Shown: positions 19,664-28,324 of the stretch, piece after piece
Layout: every line of letters begins with the position of its first letter
Position numbering within the stretch: the first letter of the stretch is position 1
Assembly (NCBI GenBank): GCA_947372165.1
Contig: CANBSP010000004.1
Span: 62,001-126,000 of the forward strand
Reading direction: 5' to 3'
DNA from: Actinomycetota bacterium
GTDB lineage: Bacteria > Actinomycetota > Actinomycetes > Nanopelagicales > Nanopelagicaceae
Length of the DNA: 64,000 bases
Made by a program: the position numbers and the translations under genes
The notes under the pieces: model-generated
What the model was told of the DNA's origin: nothing
Seen by the model: the letters and a program-made list of their open reading frames with translations, nothing else
The model's database searches: none

Positions 19664-20746
19664 ATGGCTTCAGATAAATCTGAAAGCAAAACGGATAAGC
19701 AATTATCCGAACGCGGTAAAGCCCTTGATACAGCCCTCGCCCAAATTGAGCGTCAGTTCGGTAAGGGGTCCATCATGAAGATGGGAGATCGCACTGCGGT
19801 CCCTATGCAAGTTATTCCAACCGGCTCTATCGCACTCGATATTGCACTTGGAATTGGTGGCCTACCACGTGGTCGTATCGTAGAAATTTATGGACCTGAA
19901 TCTTCAGGTAAGACAACAGTTGCACTCCATGCGATTGCCAATGCACAGAAGAATGGTGGTATCGCTGCCTTCATCGATGCAGAACATGCACTCGATCCAG
20001 AGTATGCCCGCAAGCTTGGTGTCGATATCGATGCACTTCTCGTCTCACAACCAGATACTGGTGAGCAAGCGCTTGAGATCATGGATATGTTAGTTCGCTC
20101 TGGCGCACTCGATATCGTCGTCGTTGACTCCGTTGCAGCACTCGTTCCTCGCGCTGAAATTGAGGGCGAGATGGGTGATTCACATATGGGTCTCCAGGCT
20201 CGCTTGATGTCGCAAGCACTTCGTAAGATCACTGGTGCGCTCCACCAATCGAATACCACGGCGATCTTCATCAACCAGCTCCGTGACAAGATCGGTGTCT
20301 TCTTCGGAACTCCAGAGACAACTACTGGTGGAAAGGCGCTGAAGTTCTACGCCTCGATCCGTCTCGATGTCCGTCGTATTGAGACACTGAAGGATGGCCA
20401 AGATGCGGTCGGTAACCGTACTCGCGTCAAAGTCGTCAAGAATAAGATGGCTCCACCTTTCAAGCAGGCAGAGTTCGACATCATCTACGGAACAGGTATC
20501 TCACGAGAAGGATCACTCATTGATCTTGGCGTTGAAGTCGGCGTAGTGAAGAAGTCAGGTGCTTGGTATACCTATGGTCCAGATCAACTTGGCCAAGGCA
20601 AGGAGAATGCGCGTTCCTTCCTCCTTGATAACCCAGATCTTGCCAACGATATCGAGCAGCAGATCCGCGACCATTATGTTCCGGTTGCTATCGATCCAGC
20701 GCTCGTCGCTGCTGTCGATGAAGCTACCGCTGAGGTCGAGTTCTAG
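19664..20746 (+). CDS. recA: Recombinase RecA
   Basis: 360 residues from ATG 19664, which has AAGAAAGG 8 bases upstream. A TTG at 19640 would add eight residues. Strand-exchange ATPase and LexA co-protease. Seen: [15 protein letters not shown], Walker [16 protein letters not shown] (about residues 69-83), Walker [22 protein letters not shown]2 [22 protein letters not shown] region and the [12 protein letters not shown]-like segment here read as [15 protein letters not shown]. The acidic C-terminal tail is present. recX follows after three bases. Confidence 0.98.
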   Translation: MASDKSESKTDKQLSERGKALDTALAQIERQFGKGSIMKMGDRTAVPMQVIPTGSIALDIALGIGGLPRGRIVEIYGPESSGKTTVALHAIANAQKNGGIAAFIDAEHALDPEYARKLGVDIDALLVSQPDTGEQALEIMDMLVRSGALDIVVVDSVAALVPRAEIEGEMGDSHMGLQARLMSQALRKITGALHQSNTTAIFINQLRDKIGVFFGTPETTTGGKALKFYASIRLDVRRIETLKDGQDAVGNRTRVKVVKNKMAPPFKQAEFDIIYGTGISREGSLIDLGVEVGVVKKSGAWYTYGPDQLGQGKENARSFLLDNPDLANDIEQQIRDHYVPVAIDPALVAAVDEATAEVEF

Positions 20747-20749
20747 TTC

Positions 20750-21256
20750 TTGAAACCCTTGAAATCAGTGAAGGAAGATTCACCTCATACCTACTCCGAG
20801 GCGATGGATATGGCGCTCCATGCGCTTGCCCCTCGTGCTCGGAGTAGGGCTGAGCTCCACACACATCTCCTCTCTCGTGGCGTCGATGAGACGAACGCCG
20901 CCGGTGTTCTCGATGCACTCGAACTTCAGGGCCTGCTCAATGATCTGGAATTTGCAAAGATCTGGACCGAATCTCGCCAACGCCAGAAGAAGTTGAGTAA
21001 GCGTGTCATCTCATCGGAGTTACGCCAGAAGGGCGTTGCTCAAGACATCATTGATGAAGTCCTCATGGCGGTCGATGATGAAGATGAGTATGAGATGGCC
21101 TTTGCTCTGGCGGAGAAGAAGTACCGGGCCTCTTCGCACTTAGCCGATGATGTCATCTATCGCAGAATCTCATCGCTCTTGGCTCGAAAGGGCTTTGGCC
21201 ATCAGATGATGGCTCGGATCATGAATCAACTACGATTGGGTGATGAGCAGTTCTAG
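20750..21256 (+). CDS. recX: Regulatory protein RecX
   Basis: 168 residues from TTG 20750, three bases after the recA stop. TTG 20759 and GTG 20768 are alternatives. Inhibitor/modulator of RecA filaments. Seen: alpha-helical RecX repeats with ALHALAPRARSRAELHTHLLSRG (about residues 20-42), LELQGLLNDLEFAKIWTESR (about 56-75) and the matching ISSELRQKGVAQDIIDEVL and RRISSLLARKGFGHQMM. Position after recA is universal for actinobacteria. The gene overlaps miaA by 14-17 bp. Confidence 0.92.
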   Translation: MKPLKSVKEDSPHTYSEAMDMALHALAPRARSRAELHTHLLSRGVDETNAAGVLDALELQGLLNDLEFAKIWTESRQRQKKLSKRVISSELRQKGVAQDIIDEVLMAVDDEDEYEMAFALAEKKYRASSHLADDVIYRRISSLLARKGFGHQMMARIMNQLRLGDEQF

Positions 21257-22166
21257 CCCGTTAATCGTTATCTGTGGCGCAACAGCTACTGGTAAGAGCG
21301 ATCTCGCCTTGGCGATTGCAGATGAATTGGGCGCACAGATCGTTAATGCAGATTCCATGCAGCTCTATCAAGGTATGGATATCGGAACTGCCAAGCTATC
21401 GCCAGATGAGCGAGCAGGTATCCCACACCATCTCCTCGATGTTGCACCAGTTACCCAAGATGTGACAGTCGCTTGGTATCAAGAACATTCTCGTGCCGTG
21501 GTTGATCACCTTCGAAGTCAAGGAATCCCGGTCGTCGTCGTCGGTGGTACTGGTCTCTACATTAAATCCCTCCTGGATGATCTGAATTTTCCTGATACTG
21601 ATCCGATCATCAGGCAGCGGATCACTGATGAGGCAGAGATTGCTGGGAATGAAGCGACTCATGCGAAATTGGCACTCCTCGATCCAGCAGCAGCCCTTGC
21701 GATTCCAGCAGAGAATATTCGCCGCGTCATTCGTGCACTCGAAGTCATTGAGATCACCGGCCAGCCCTACACAACCAATCTGCCACGTGCAGATTCCACC
21801 AGGTACCCAGAAGCGATCCAGATTGGCCTTGCCATGAATCGCGAAGAACTAGGCGATCGGATTAATACCCGCGTTGATCGGATGTGGGATCTGGGCCTCG
21901 TTGACGAGGTGGAAGAGTTGATTAATCAGGGACTCCTTGAGGGACGTACCGCTCAAGCGGCGATCGGCTACTCGCAAATCATCTCGATGAAGCATGGCCT
22001 GATCTCTGAGGATGAGGCGAAGGAAGAGACCAAGCGCGCTACTCGTCATTATGCCAAGCGCCAAGAGACCTGGTTCTCCCGAGATAGTCGAATTCACTGG
22101 TTATCAGCCGATTCAACTACGCCAGCGCGCAAGGAAGCCGCGCTAGCAACTATTATTCAAAGATGA
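21243..22166 (+). CDS. miaA: tRNA dimethylallyltransferase MiaA
   Basis: 307 residues from ATG 21243 (GTG 21240 is an in-frame alternative). Adds dimethylallyl to A37 of tRNAs reading UNN codons. Seen: P-loop ICGATATGKSDLALAIA (about residues 9-25), DSMQLYQGMDIGTAKLS (about 38-54), VVVGGTGLYIKSLLDDL (about 98-114), and RATRHYAKRQETWFSRD near the C-terminus. The start lies inside recX and the end overlaps dapF as ATGA. The miaB gene that usually lies between recX and miaA is not here. Confidence 0.96.
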   Translation: MSSSSPLIVICGATATGKSDLALAIADELGAQIVNADSMQLYQGMDIGTAKLSPDERAGIPHHLLDVAPVTQDVTVAWYQEHSRAVVDHLRSQGIPVVVVGGTGLYIKSLLDDLNFPDTDPIIRQRITDEAEIAGNEATHAKLALLDPAAALAIPAENIRRVIRALEVIEITGQPYTTNLPRADSTRYPEAIQIGLAMNREELGDRINTRVDRMWDLGLVDEVEELINQGLLEGRTAQAAIGYSQIISMKHGLISEDEAKEETKRATRHYAKRQETWFSRDSRIHWLSADSTTPARKEAALATIIQR

Positions 22167-22963
22167 TCGCAACCTACGGCCACGGGACTGAGAATGATTT
22201 CGCCCTGATCTTTGACCCAGAAGATCTCCATGAATTGACCCCCGAGCAAGTAATGCGTATCTGCGATCGCACTCATGGTGTGGGTGGTATCGGCGCTGAT
22301 GGCACGATCCGCATCATCAAGCGCGATGGCAAATGGTTTATGGATTACCGGAATAGCGATGGTTCGTTGGCAGAGATGTGTGGCAACGGCATTCGGGTCA
22401 TGGCACGTTATTTAGTCGAGCGCGGCCATCAAGCTGAGGGCATCTTCGCCATCAATACTCGAGCAGGCATGAAATACCTTGCAGTGCCTGAGGTCGAAGA
22501 TATCGCTGTGAATATGGGCGGTGTCCAAGAGATTTACGGTGAGATCACTGTGACGGTAGGGGATAGGAGTTGGGTGGGATACAACATCAATGTTGGTAAT
22601 CCGCATGCCGTCGTCTTTGTCGATGACCTCGCAGATGCTGGCGACCTGAAGAGCGCGCCGATCGTCGAGCCAGCAGATGAGTATCCAGAAGGCGTCAACG
22701 TTGAATTTGTCACCTTCTTGGAGAATGGCGAACTTGCGATGCGCGTCCATGAGCGCGGATCAGGGGAGACCCGCAGCTGTGGCACGGGAATTTGCGCCGT
22801 TGCGCTCGCTGCAATGATTCATACCAAGAAGCGTTTGCCTGCCCATTGGGTCATCAACCCGCCAGGAGGACGCCTCACAGTAGATATCGATCCTCACAGC
22901 AACGCTACGCTCACCGGCCCCGCTCTTCTCATCGCCGATCACGACATAACCAAGTACCTTTAA
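22163..22963 (+). CDS. dapF: Diaminopimelate epimerase DapF
   Basis: 266 residues. Converts LL- to meso-diaminopimelate for peptidoglycan and lysine. Seen: YGHGTENDFALIF (about residues 4-16), the first catalytic Cys in SLAEMCGNGIRVMARYL (about 73-89), NVGNPHAVVFV, and the second Cys in RSCGTGICAVALAA (about 203-216) with the ERGSGET substrate motif. It starts on ATGA at the end of miaA. Only four bases separate it from hflX. Confidence 0.97.
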   Translation: MIATYGHGTENDFALIFDPEDLHELTPEQVMRICDRTHGVGGIGADGTIRIIKRDGKWFMDYRNSDGSLAEMCGNGIRVMARYLVERGHQAEGIFAINTRAGMKYLAVPEVEDIAVNMGGVQEIYGEITVTVGDRSWVGYNINVGNPHAVVFVDDLADAGDLKSAPIVEPADEYPEGVNVEFVTFLENGELAMRVHERGSGETRSCGTGICAVALAAMIHTKKRLPAHWVINPPGGRLTVDIDPHSNATLTGPALLIADHDITKYL

Positions 22964-22967
22964 GGCA

Positions 22968-24413
22968 ATGAGTCGCGACCAAGAACCCCTCGATATTGAT
23001 ATCGATCAACTCCTGCGCGAATCTGCTCAGGTCGCGGCTGAGTATGACGAGAGCGAAGGATCGGCTGAATATGCCGAAAGCCAACAACAAGATCTTCAAG
23101 ACCGACAGGCGCTTCGACGCGTTCATGGCCTCTCTACCGAATTAGAAGATGTTAACGATGCCGAGTATCGCCAGCTCCGACTTGAGAAGGTTGTTCTCGT
23201 TGGTGTCTGGACTGAAGGCACAGTGCAAGATGCCGAGAACTCACTCAAAGAGTTGCGGGCGCTAGCGGAGACCGCTGGCTCGCAAGTCATGGATGGTTTG
23301 ATCCAACGCCGCGATCGACCAGATCCCTCAACTTTCATTGGGTCGGGAAAGGTCGTCGAACTTCGACAGGCAGTTGTTGCAACGGGTGCGGACACTGTCG
23401 TCTGCGATGGCGAACTATCACCGGCCCAATTGCGCTCGCTCGAGTCGAAGGTAAAAGTTAAGGTCATTGATCGCACCGCTTTAATTCTCGATATCTTCGC
23501 CCAGCATGCCAAGTCACGAGAAGGTAAGGCGCAAGTCGAACTTGCCCAGATGACTTATCTTCTTCCTCGCCTTCGTGGTTGGGGTGATTCACTCTCGCGT
23601 CAGGCAGGTGGTATCGGCGGGCGCGGACCTGGTGAGACCAAGATTGAGACAGATCGTCGTCGCATTAATGACAAGATGGCGAAGATTCGCAAAGATATTA
23701 AAGAGATGAAGGTCGCTCGCGACACCAAGCGACAAGAGCGAACTCGATTTAATATCCCATCGGTAGCGATCGCTGGATATACAAATGCGGGAAAGTCATC
23801 ACTGATGAATAGATTGACGAATGCTGGCGTCTTGGTAGAGAACGCACTCTTCGCAACCCTTGATCCAACGACCCGTCAGACTAAGACACCAGATGGGCGT
23901 ATCTACACGCTCTCTGACACAGTCGGTTTCGTTCGCCACTTACCGCATCAACTCGTTGAGGCCTTTAAATCCACGCTTGAAGAGGTTGCCGCAGCAGATC
24001 TCATCGTTCACGTCATCGATGGATCACATCCAGATCCCATGGAACAGATTCGCGCAGTTCGCAAAGTAATCCAAGAAGTCGGTGGGGGAGATATCCCGGA
24101 GATCATCGCAATCAACAAGGCAGATATCGCGGCGCCTGAAGTGATGATGCAGTTATTGCGCGCCGAACCAAATAGCTTCGCCTTTTCAGCTCGTACTGGA
24201 TTTGGCCTCGATACCTTACTGAAGGCGATTGAGACCAACCTGCCCCGCCCTCGAGTAGAAGTTCGCACCACTATTCCTTTTAATCGCGGGGATCTTGTCT
24301 CTGCGATTCATGATCGCGGTGAGATCATGAGTGAGGAATACTCCGAGCACGGAACAACAATTCATGCAATGGTCGATGGATCACTCGCTGAAAAGCTTGC
24401 AGCGCTCAACTAA
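22968..24413 (+). CDS. hflX: Ribosome-associated GTPase HflX
   Basis: 481 residues. GTPase that splits stalled or hibernating ribosomes. Seen: N-terminal HflX domain with DPSTFIGSGKVVELRQAV, glycine-rich linker GGIGGRGPGETKIETDRRRI (about residues 214-233), G1 AGYTNAGKSSLMNRLT, G2/G3 DTVGFVRHLPHQLVEAFKST, and NKAD (G4). Full-length for the actinobacterial type with an N-terminal acidic extension. In the expected place after dapF. Confidence 0.96.
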   Translation: MSRDQEPLDIDIDQLLRESAQVAAEYDESEGSAEYAESQQQDLQDRQALRRVHGLSTELEDVNDAEYRQLRLEKVVLVGVWTEGTVQDAENSLKELRALAETAGSQVMDGLIQRRDRPDPSTFIGSGKVVELRQAVVATGADTVVCDGELSPAQLRSLESKVKVKVIDRTALILDIFAQHAKSREGKAQVELAQMTYLLPRLRGWGDSLSRQAGGIGGRGPGETKIETDRRRINDKMAKIRKDIKEMKVARDTKRQERTRFNIPSVAIAGYTNAGKSSLMNRLTNAGVLVENALFATLDPTTRQTKTPDGRIYTLSDTVGFVRHLPHQLVEAFKSTLEEVAAADLIVHVIDGSHPDPMEQIRAVRKVIQEVGGGDIPEIIAINKADIAAPEVMMQLLRAEPNSFAFSARTGFGLDTLLKAIETNLPRPRVEVRTTIPFNRGDLVSAIHDRGEIMSEEYSEHGTTIHAMVDGSLAEKLAALN

Positions 24414-24431
24414 GTTGATGGAGAATTAACT

Positions 24432-25106
24432 GTGTCTATCTATCTCACTCTTGATGATGCAAACTTTGATGACGCTCTCCTTCAAGCTATAGATCTCATT
24501 AACGCGGGAGGCATTGCGGTCGTCGCCGCAGAGCATGGTTACTTCTATGTAGCCAACGCCTTCAATCATGAGGCTCTCCGACAGATCCATATTCTGCGTG
24601 GCGATCCTGCCTACACGGCATCGCAAGTCATCATTGGTTCGAGTGAGGTCCTGACTGGCCTTGCAACTGATTACGACCAAGAAGTAAAAGCACTCACTGA
24701 TGCATTCTGGCCAGGGTTGCTGACGATTCAATTCATGACGAACCCGGGACTCAGTTGGGATTTGGGAGATGCCGGAACTCTCTCCGAGTTTGCGGCCCGA
24801 GTACCGGCACAGAGATTCTTGAGATCGCTTGCACTCAAGACTGGCCCACTCGCTGCAGCAAGTGCCGCAATCTTTGGCACTGGCCCATCTCGAGAGATTC
24901 AATTTGTGCCAGCTCACGAATCCAGCATCGCTATCTATATCGACGAGGGGGCGCTCCCAGAAGGTCCTGCCTCATCGCTCGTGCATCGGCGTACCCTCGG
25001 AAAGCCTGGCGGTCTCGAACTCATCCGCGTGGGAGCAATCTCACTCGAAGAATTGCAGGCGATCGTTCCCACGCTCACGCTCCTCGCGCTAGATGAAGCT
25101 AGGTGA
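24432..25106 (+). CDS. Divergent Sua5/YrdC-family protein (threonylcarbamoyl-AMP synthase-like)
   Basis: 224 residues, GTG start. The YrdC fold can be traced: LINAGGIAVVAAEHGYFYVAN (about residues 18-38), IHILRGDPAYTASQVIIGS, the WPGLLTIQF strand and GPLAAASAAIFGTGPS near 135-150. Family members make threonylcarbamoyl-AMP for tRNA t6A. Here the usual PTDTVYGL, KRP-type and SAN motifs are altered to EHGYFYV, LRGDP and SAA. Position before glyA and the atp operon is that of the actinobacterial Sua5 gene, so a true but diverged Sua5 is the first choice and a paralogue with a changed role the second. Confidence 0.75.
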   Translation: MSIYLTLDDANFDDALLQAIDLINAGGIAVVAAEHGYFYVANAFNHEALRQIHILRGDPAYTASQVIIGSSEVLTGLATDYDQEVKALTDAFWPGLLTIQFMTNPGLSWDLGDAGTLSEFAARVPAQRFLRSLALKTGPLAAASAAIFGTGPSREIQFVPAHESSIAIYIDEGALPEGPASSLVHRRTLGKPGGLELIRVGAISLEELQAIVPTLTLLALDEAR

Positions 25107-25131
25107 AGCCAGCGTCAACTAGGCTTCGCGC

Positions 25132-26400
25132 ATGACCGAAACTTTCTATGGCCCAGATTTCAACCAGCTGACCGCTCAGGATCCCGATATTGCAGCTCTG
25201 CTGCTCACCGAGTTAGAACGTCAGCGCGAGAATCTTCAACTCATTGCATCCGAGAACTTCACATCACCTGCTGTCCTTGCGGCACTTGGTTCGACGCTCT
25301 CTAATAAGTATGCCGAGGGCTATCCAGGACGTCGTTATTACGGCGGGTGCGAAGAGGTGGACAAGGTCGAGACCATCGGTATCGAACGGGCGAAGGCGCT
25401 CTTTGGTGCAGAACATGCGAATTTGCAGCCACACTCAGGTGCTAGCGCAAACGTTGCTGTCTACAAGGCATTTACTAATCCCGGAGATACCGTTCTTGCG
25501 ATGTCACTGCCTCATGGCGGACATCTCACTCACGGCGCCAAGGTCAACTTCTCTGGCAAGTGGTACAACATCGTCTCTTATGGCGTTCGCCAAGATAATG
25601 AATTGATCGATTACGACGAACTTCGCGACCTGGCAATCGCTAACAAGCCAAAGATGATCTGTAGTGGTGCGACTGCTTATCCAAGTTTGATTGATTTCGA
25701 GAAAGTTCGAGCAATCTGTGATGAAGTCGGTGCAATTATGTGGGTGGATGCCGCTCACTTCATTGGACTTGTCGCAGGAAAAGCCATTCCTTCTCCTGTC
25801 CCATACGCAGATGTTGTCTCTTTCACCACACATAAAGTTCTCCGCGGACCTCGCGGCGGAATGATCTTGAGCAAGGCCGAACATGCCAAGGCACTCGATA
25901 GCGCGGTCTTCCCTGGAATGCAGGGCGGCCCAATCATGAGCGCAGTAGCTGGTAAGGCTGTTGCACTCAAAGAGTGTGCAACCCAGGAATATCAGGATTA
26001 CGCCAAGAATGTCATCACAAATGCGAAGGCGCTTGCTGCCGGATTAGAAGAAGAGGGCATGCGTGCTGTCTCTGGTGGAACTCAGACACATCTTGCACTG
26101 ATTGATATTCGCAGCACCGGCATCACTGGCAAGGTAGCAGATGAGCGTTGCGGCCTTTCGGGCATCACACTCAATAAGAATGCAATCCCTTATGATCCAG
26201 AAGGCGCCGGAACCACAAGTGGAATCCGCGTTGGTTCACCTGCAACTACGACGCAAGGCATGGGTGTTGCTCAGATGAGAGAGATCTCATCCCTCATTGC
26301 GCGCGCAATCAAGGATGGCGAGGATCCTACAAAGGCCGCTGCGATTCGTGCCGATGTTCATGCGCTCACAGCGCAATTTCCGGTCTATCCACGCTCGTAA
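25132..26400 (+). CDS. glyA: Serine hydroxymethyltransferase
   Basis: 422 residues. PLP enzyme interconverting serine and glycine with tetrahydrofolate, the main one-carbon source. Seen: LIASENFTSPAVL (about residues 37-49), NKYAEGYPGRRYYGGCEEVD (about 58-77), ANLQPHSGASAN, and the PLP Lys in VVSFTTHKVLRGPRGGMIL (about 228-246). Normal length and intact. Between the Sua5-like gene and the WecA-like gene, an order common before actinobacterial ATP synthase operons. Confidence 0.97.
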   Translation: MTETFYGPDFNQLTAQDPDIAALLLTELERQRENLQLIASENFTSPAVLAALGSTLSNKYAEGYPGRRYYGGCEEVDKVETIGIERAKALFGAEHANLQPHSGASANVAVYKAFTNPGDTVLAMSLPHGGHLTHGAKVNFSGKWYNIVSYGVRQDNELIDYDELRDLAIANKPKMICSGATAYPSLIDFEKVRAICDEVGAIMWVDAAHFIGLVAGKAIPSPVPYADVVSFTTHKVLRGPRGGMILSKAEHAKALDSAVFPGMQGGPIMSAVAGKAVALKECATQEYQDYAKNVITNAKALAAGLEEEGMRAVSGGTQTHLALIDIRSTGITGKVADERCGLSGITLNKNAIPYDPEGAGTTSGIRVGSPATTTQGMGVAQMREISSLIARAIKDGEDPTKAAAIRADVHALTAQFPVYPRS

Positions 26401-26413
26401 TTAACGAGATTAC

Positions 26414-27514
26414 ATGCGCGAATATCTCTTAACGCTGCTCTTGGCGGCAATCATCACCTTCTTACTCACACCGCTTGTGAGAAATCTGGCGATGAAATCT
26501 GGTGCCTATGTGGGCATTCGAGATCGAGATATTCATACATCCATAACGCCGCGGTGGGGTGGAGTCGCAATGTGGAGCGCCATGTCGCTCACCTTTATCA
26601 TCGTGAACCACCTTCCGTTAGTTGGAAAATCTTTTGGCAGAGAAGCCCAAGGAATATTCCTTGCGGGGACTTTCATCATGATCCTCGGCATGCTCGATGA
26701 TCGCTTTGATCTTGATTCGATTACGAAATTTGCTGGCCAGGCAGTTGCAGCAGGAATTCTTCTCTTACATGGAGTTCAGATTCTCTGGCTGCCGATCAAT
26801 GGCATTCTCACTCTGCCGGCAAATATCGGACAGTTACTCACCGTTCTCTTTGTCATGACGGTGATCAACGCTGTGAATTTCATCGACGGGTTAGATGGCC
26901 TCGCAACCGGAGTTGTTGCAATCTGTGCAAGTGCATTCTTCGCTTTTTCCTACGTCCTTGCTGTCGTCAATGGCTTCAGCCGTGCGGGCGCACCTTCGTT
27001 GATCACTGCAGTTGTGATTGGCATGTGCCTTGGCTTCTTGCCTCACAACTTTCATCCTGCGCGAATCTTTATGGGCGACTCGGGCGCGATGCTTCTTGGC
27101 CTACTTCTCGCCGCCTCTGCGATCACACTTACTGGTCAGATTGATGTGAATGCGATTTCAGATTCGAGTTCGCGTTCGGCCTATCTTCCGCTCTTGTTGC
27201 CTTTTACGATTCTGGCGATCCCACTACTTGATTTGATCATGGCAATTGTTCGACGGTTGCGTGCCGGCCGTTCACCCTTTGCATCGGATCGACAACACCT
27301 TCATCACCGATTACTCGATCTCGGCAACTCACATCGCCGCACAACCTTCATCCTCTACTTATGGGCGGCGACCTTTGCCTACCCGACCGTGATCGCCGCC
27401 TTCGCCCCGCTTTGGATCGCTCTTCTTGTGGCAGCAGGTATCGCATCCCTTTCGGTAATACTCATCGCCGATACCGTGAGAAAAATGAGAAAAGGAAGCC
27501 CGATCCATGTCTAA
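26414..27514 (+). CDS. wecA: WecA-like polyprenyl-phosphate GlcNAc-1-phosphate transferase
   Basis: 366 residues, about 10-11 membrane helices. Starts lipid-linked glycan synthesis by loading an N-acetylhexosamine-1-phosphate on decaprenyl phosphate. Seen: loop motifs of the MraY/WecA family, LGMLDDRFDLDS (about residues 91-102), NFIDGLDGLATG (about 155-166), FMGDSGAMLLG (about 219-229) and the HHRLLDLGNSHRR segment (His-rich loop, about 295-307). MraY itself is excluded by context. The stop overlaps the atpI-like gene by 8 bp. This gene precedes the atp operon in most actinobacteria. Confidence 0.92.
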   Translation: MREYLLTLLLAAIITFLLTPLVRNLAMKSGAYVGIRDRDIHTSITPRWGGVAMWSAMSLTFIIVNHLPLVGKSFGREAQGIFLAGTFIMILGMLDDRFDLDSITKFAGQAVAAGILLLHGVQILWLPINGILTLPANIGQLLTVLFVMTVINAVNFIDGLDGLATGVVAICASAFFAFSYVLAVVNGFSRAGAPSLITAVVIGMCLGFLPHNFHPARIFMGDSGAMLLGLLLAASAITLTGQIDVNAISDSSSRSAYLPLLLPFTILAIPLLDLIMAIVRRLRAGRSPFASDRQHLHHRLLDLGNSHRRTTFILYLWAATFAYPTVIAAFAPLWIALLVAAGIASLSVILIADTVRKMRKGSPIHV

Positions 27515-27956
27515 CCTGAGCGCCCACCCACCCAAGTCAGAGAATTCGAGTGAAGAGAAGATGTGGCGTGGGGCGCTGATCCCAGCCTTGGCTATCGCCA
27601 TCATATGTGTCATTGGCTCAGTCGCCTTGCGTAAGGGGCCTGGAGCCTGGGGCTCGCTTCTGGCTAGCCTGACGGTTCTGCTCTTCTTCTCAGTCCACCT
27701 CGGAATCAGCGCCATCTCCAAGAACCTCGATCCGATCGCAACGATGGCCCTGGCCATGTTCTCCTACTTCGCAAAGGTGATGGTCATGGGAGCCTTCCTG
27801 CTCATTGTGACCAAATTTAGCTCGCCAGCGACCGTCAATCGGGCCGCATTTGCCGTCACCGCGCTCGCTATCACCGCCGCCTGGCTGGCGGGGGAGATCC
27901 GTGCATTTATGAAGCTCAAGCTCGGGCTACCATTACCCCTCCAGAAGGATAAATAA
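27507..27956 (+). CDS. AtpI-like membrane protein upstream of the ATP synthase operon
   Basis: 149 residues with four predicted membrane segments (about residues 26-42, 50-70, 84-104, 113-130). There are no strong motifs, but size, topology and position between wecA and atpB match the actinobacterial ATP synthase protein I, which assists assembly of the c-ring. Overlaps wecA by 8 bp. Sequence conservation in this family is low, so the call rests mainly on context. Confidence 0.7.
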   Translation: MSNLSAHPPKSENSSEEKMWRGALIPALAIAIICVIGSVALRKGPGAWGSLLASLTVLLFFSVHLGISAISKNLDPIATMALAMFSYFAKVMVMGAFLLIVTKFSSPATVNRAAFAVTALAITAAWLAGEIRAFMKLKLGLPLPLQKDK

Positions 27957-28006
27957 GGTTAAGTTGGGTCAATTAATGACAAGCACGGCGATTAGAGGGG
28001 GCCACC

Positions 28007-28201
28007 ATGGCATCGAATGAAGAGGGCGCACTCTGGTCAATCCTGGGTTACCTGATCTCTGGCCTGCTCATCTGGGGCGGAATCGGTTTCGGCCTTGATC
28101 ACTGGCTCAACCCGCGCCATCACTGGTTCTTATTGACCGGCTGCCTACTCGGCATGGGCGCCTCGATCTACCTCGTCTGGCTCCGTTTCGGCCGAGAATA
28201 A
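28007..28201 (+). CDS. AtpZ/AtpI-type small membrane protein
   Basis: 64 residues, two membrane helices (about residues 12-29 and 41-58) joined by the LDHWLNPRHHWF loop. This is the compact AtpZ (F0F1-ATPase-associated) pattern, with GIGFGLDHWL in helix 1 and GCLLGMGASIYLVW in helix 2. AtpZ-type proteins have been linked to c-ring assembly or Mg/Ca transport. Preceded by GAGGGGG before ATG. It is followed by a weak AACCC-TTT-GGGTT hairpin (28214-28226) with a T-rich tail and then a 120-bp gap before atpB. Confidence 0.75.
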   Translation: MASNEEGALWSILGYLISGLLIWGGIGFGLDHWLNPRHHWFLLTGCLLGMGASIYLVWLRFGRE

Positions 28202-28213
28202 GCCCGCTAGATC

Positions 28214-28236
28214 AACCCTTTGGGTTTTGGTTTTTG
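28214..28236 (+). terminator. Weak hairpin with T-rich tail between atpZ-like gene and atpB
   Basis: AACCC (28214-28218) and GGGTT (28222-28226) pair across TTT and are followed by TTGGTTTTTG. A five-pair stem is weak, so this is at best a partial terminator or attenuator. The 28237-28324 segment before atpB contains TTGACC at 28284-28289, but I could not place a convincing -10 at normal spacing. Confidence 0.35.
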
Positions 28237-28324
28237 AAGAACGACTAATAGGGTTACGCCGTCTTCCCACGAATATTTAAGTCTTGACCATTTTGATCAA
28301 TATGTTCACTGCAAGGGAGAGTGC

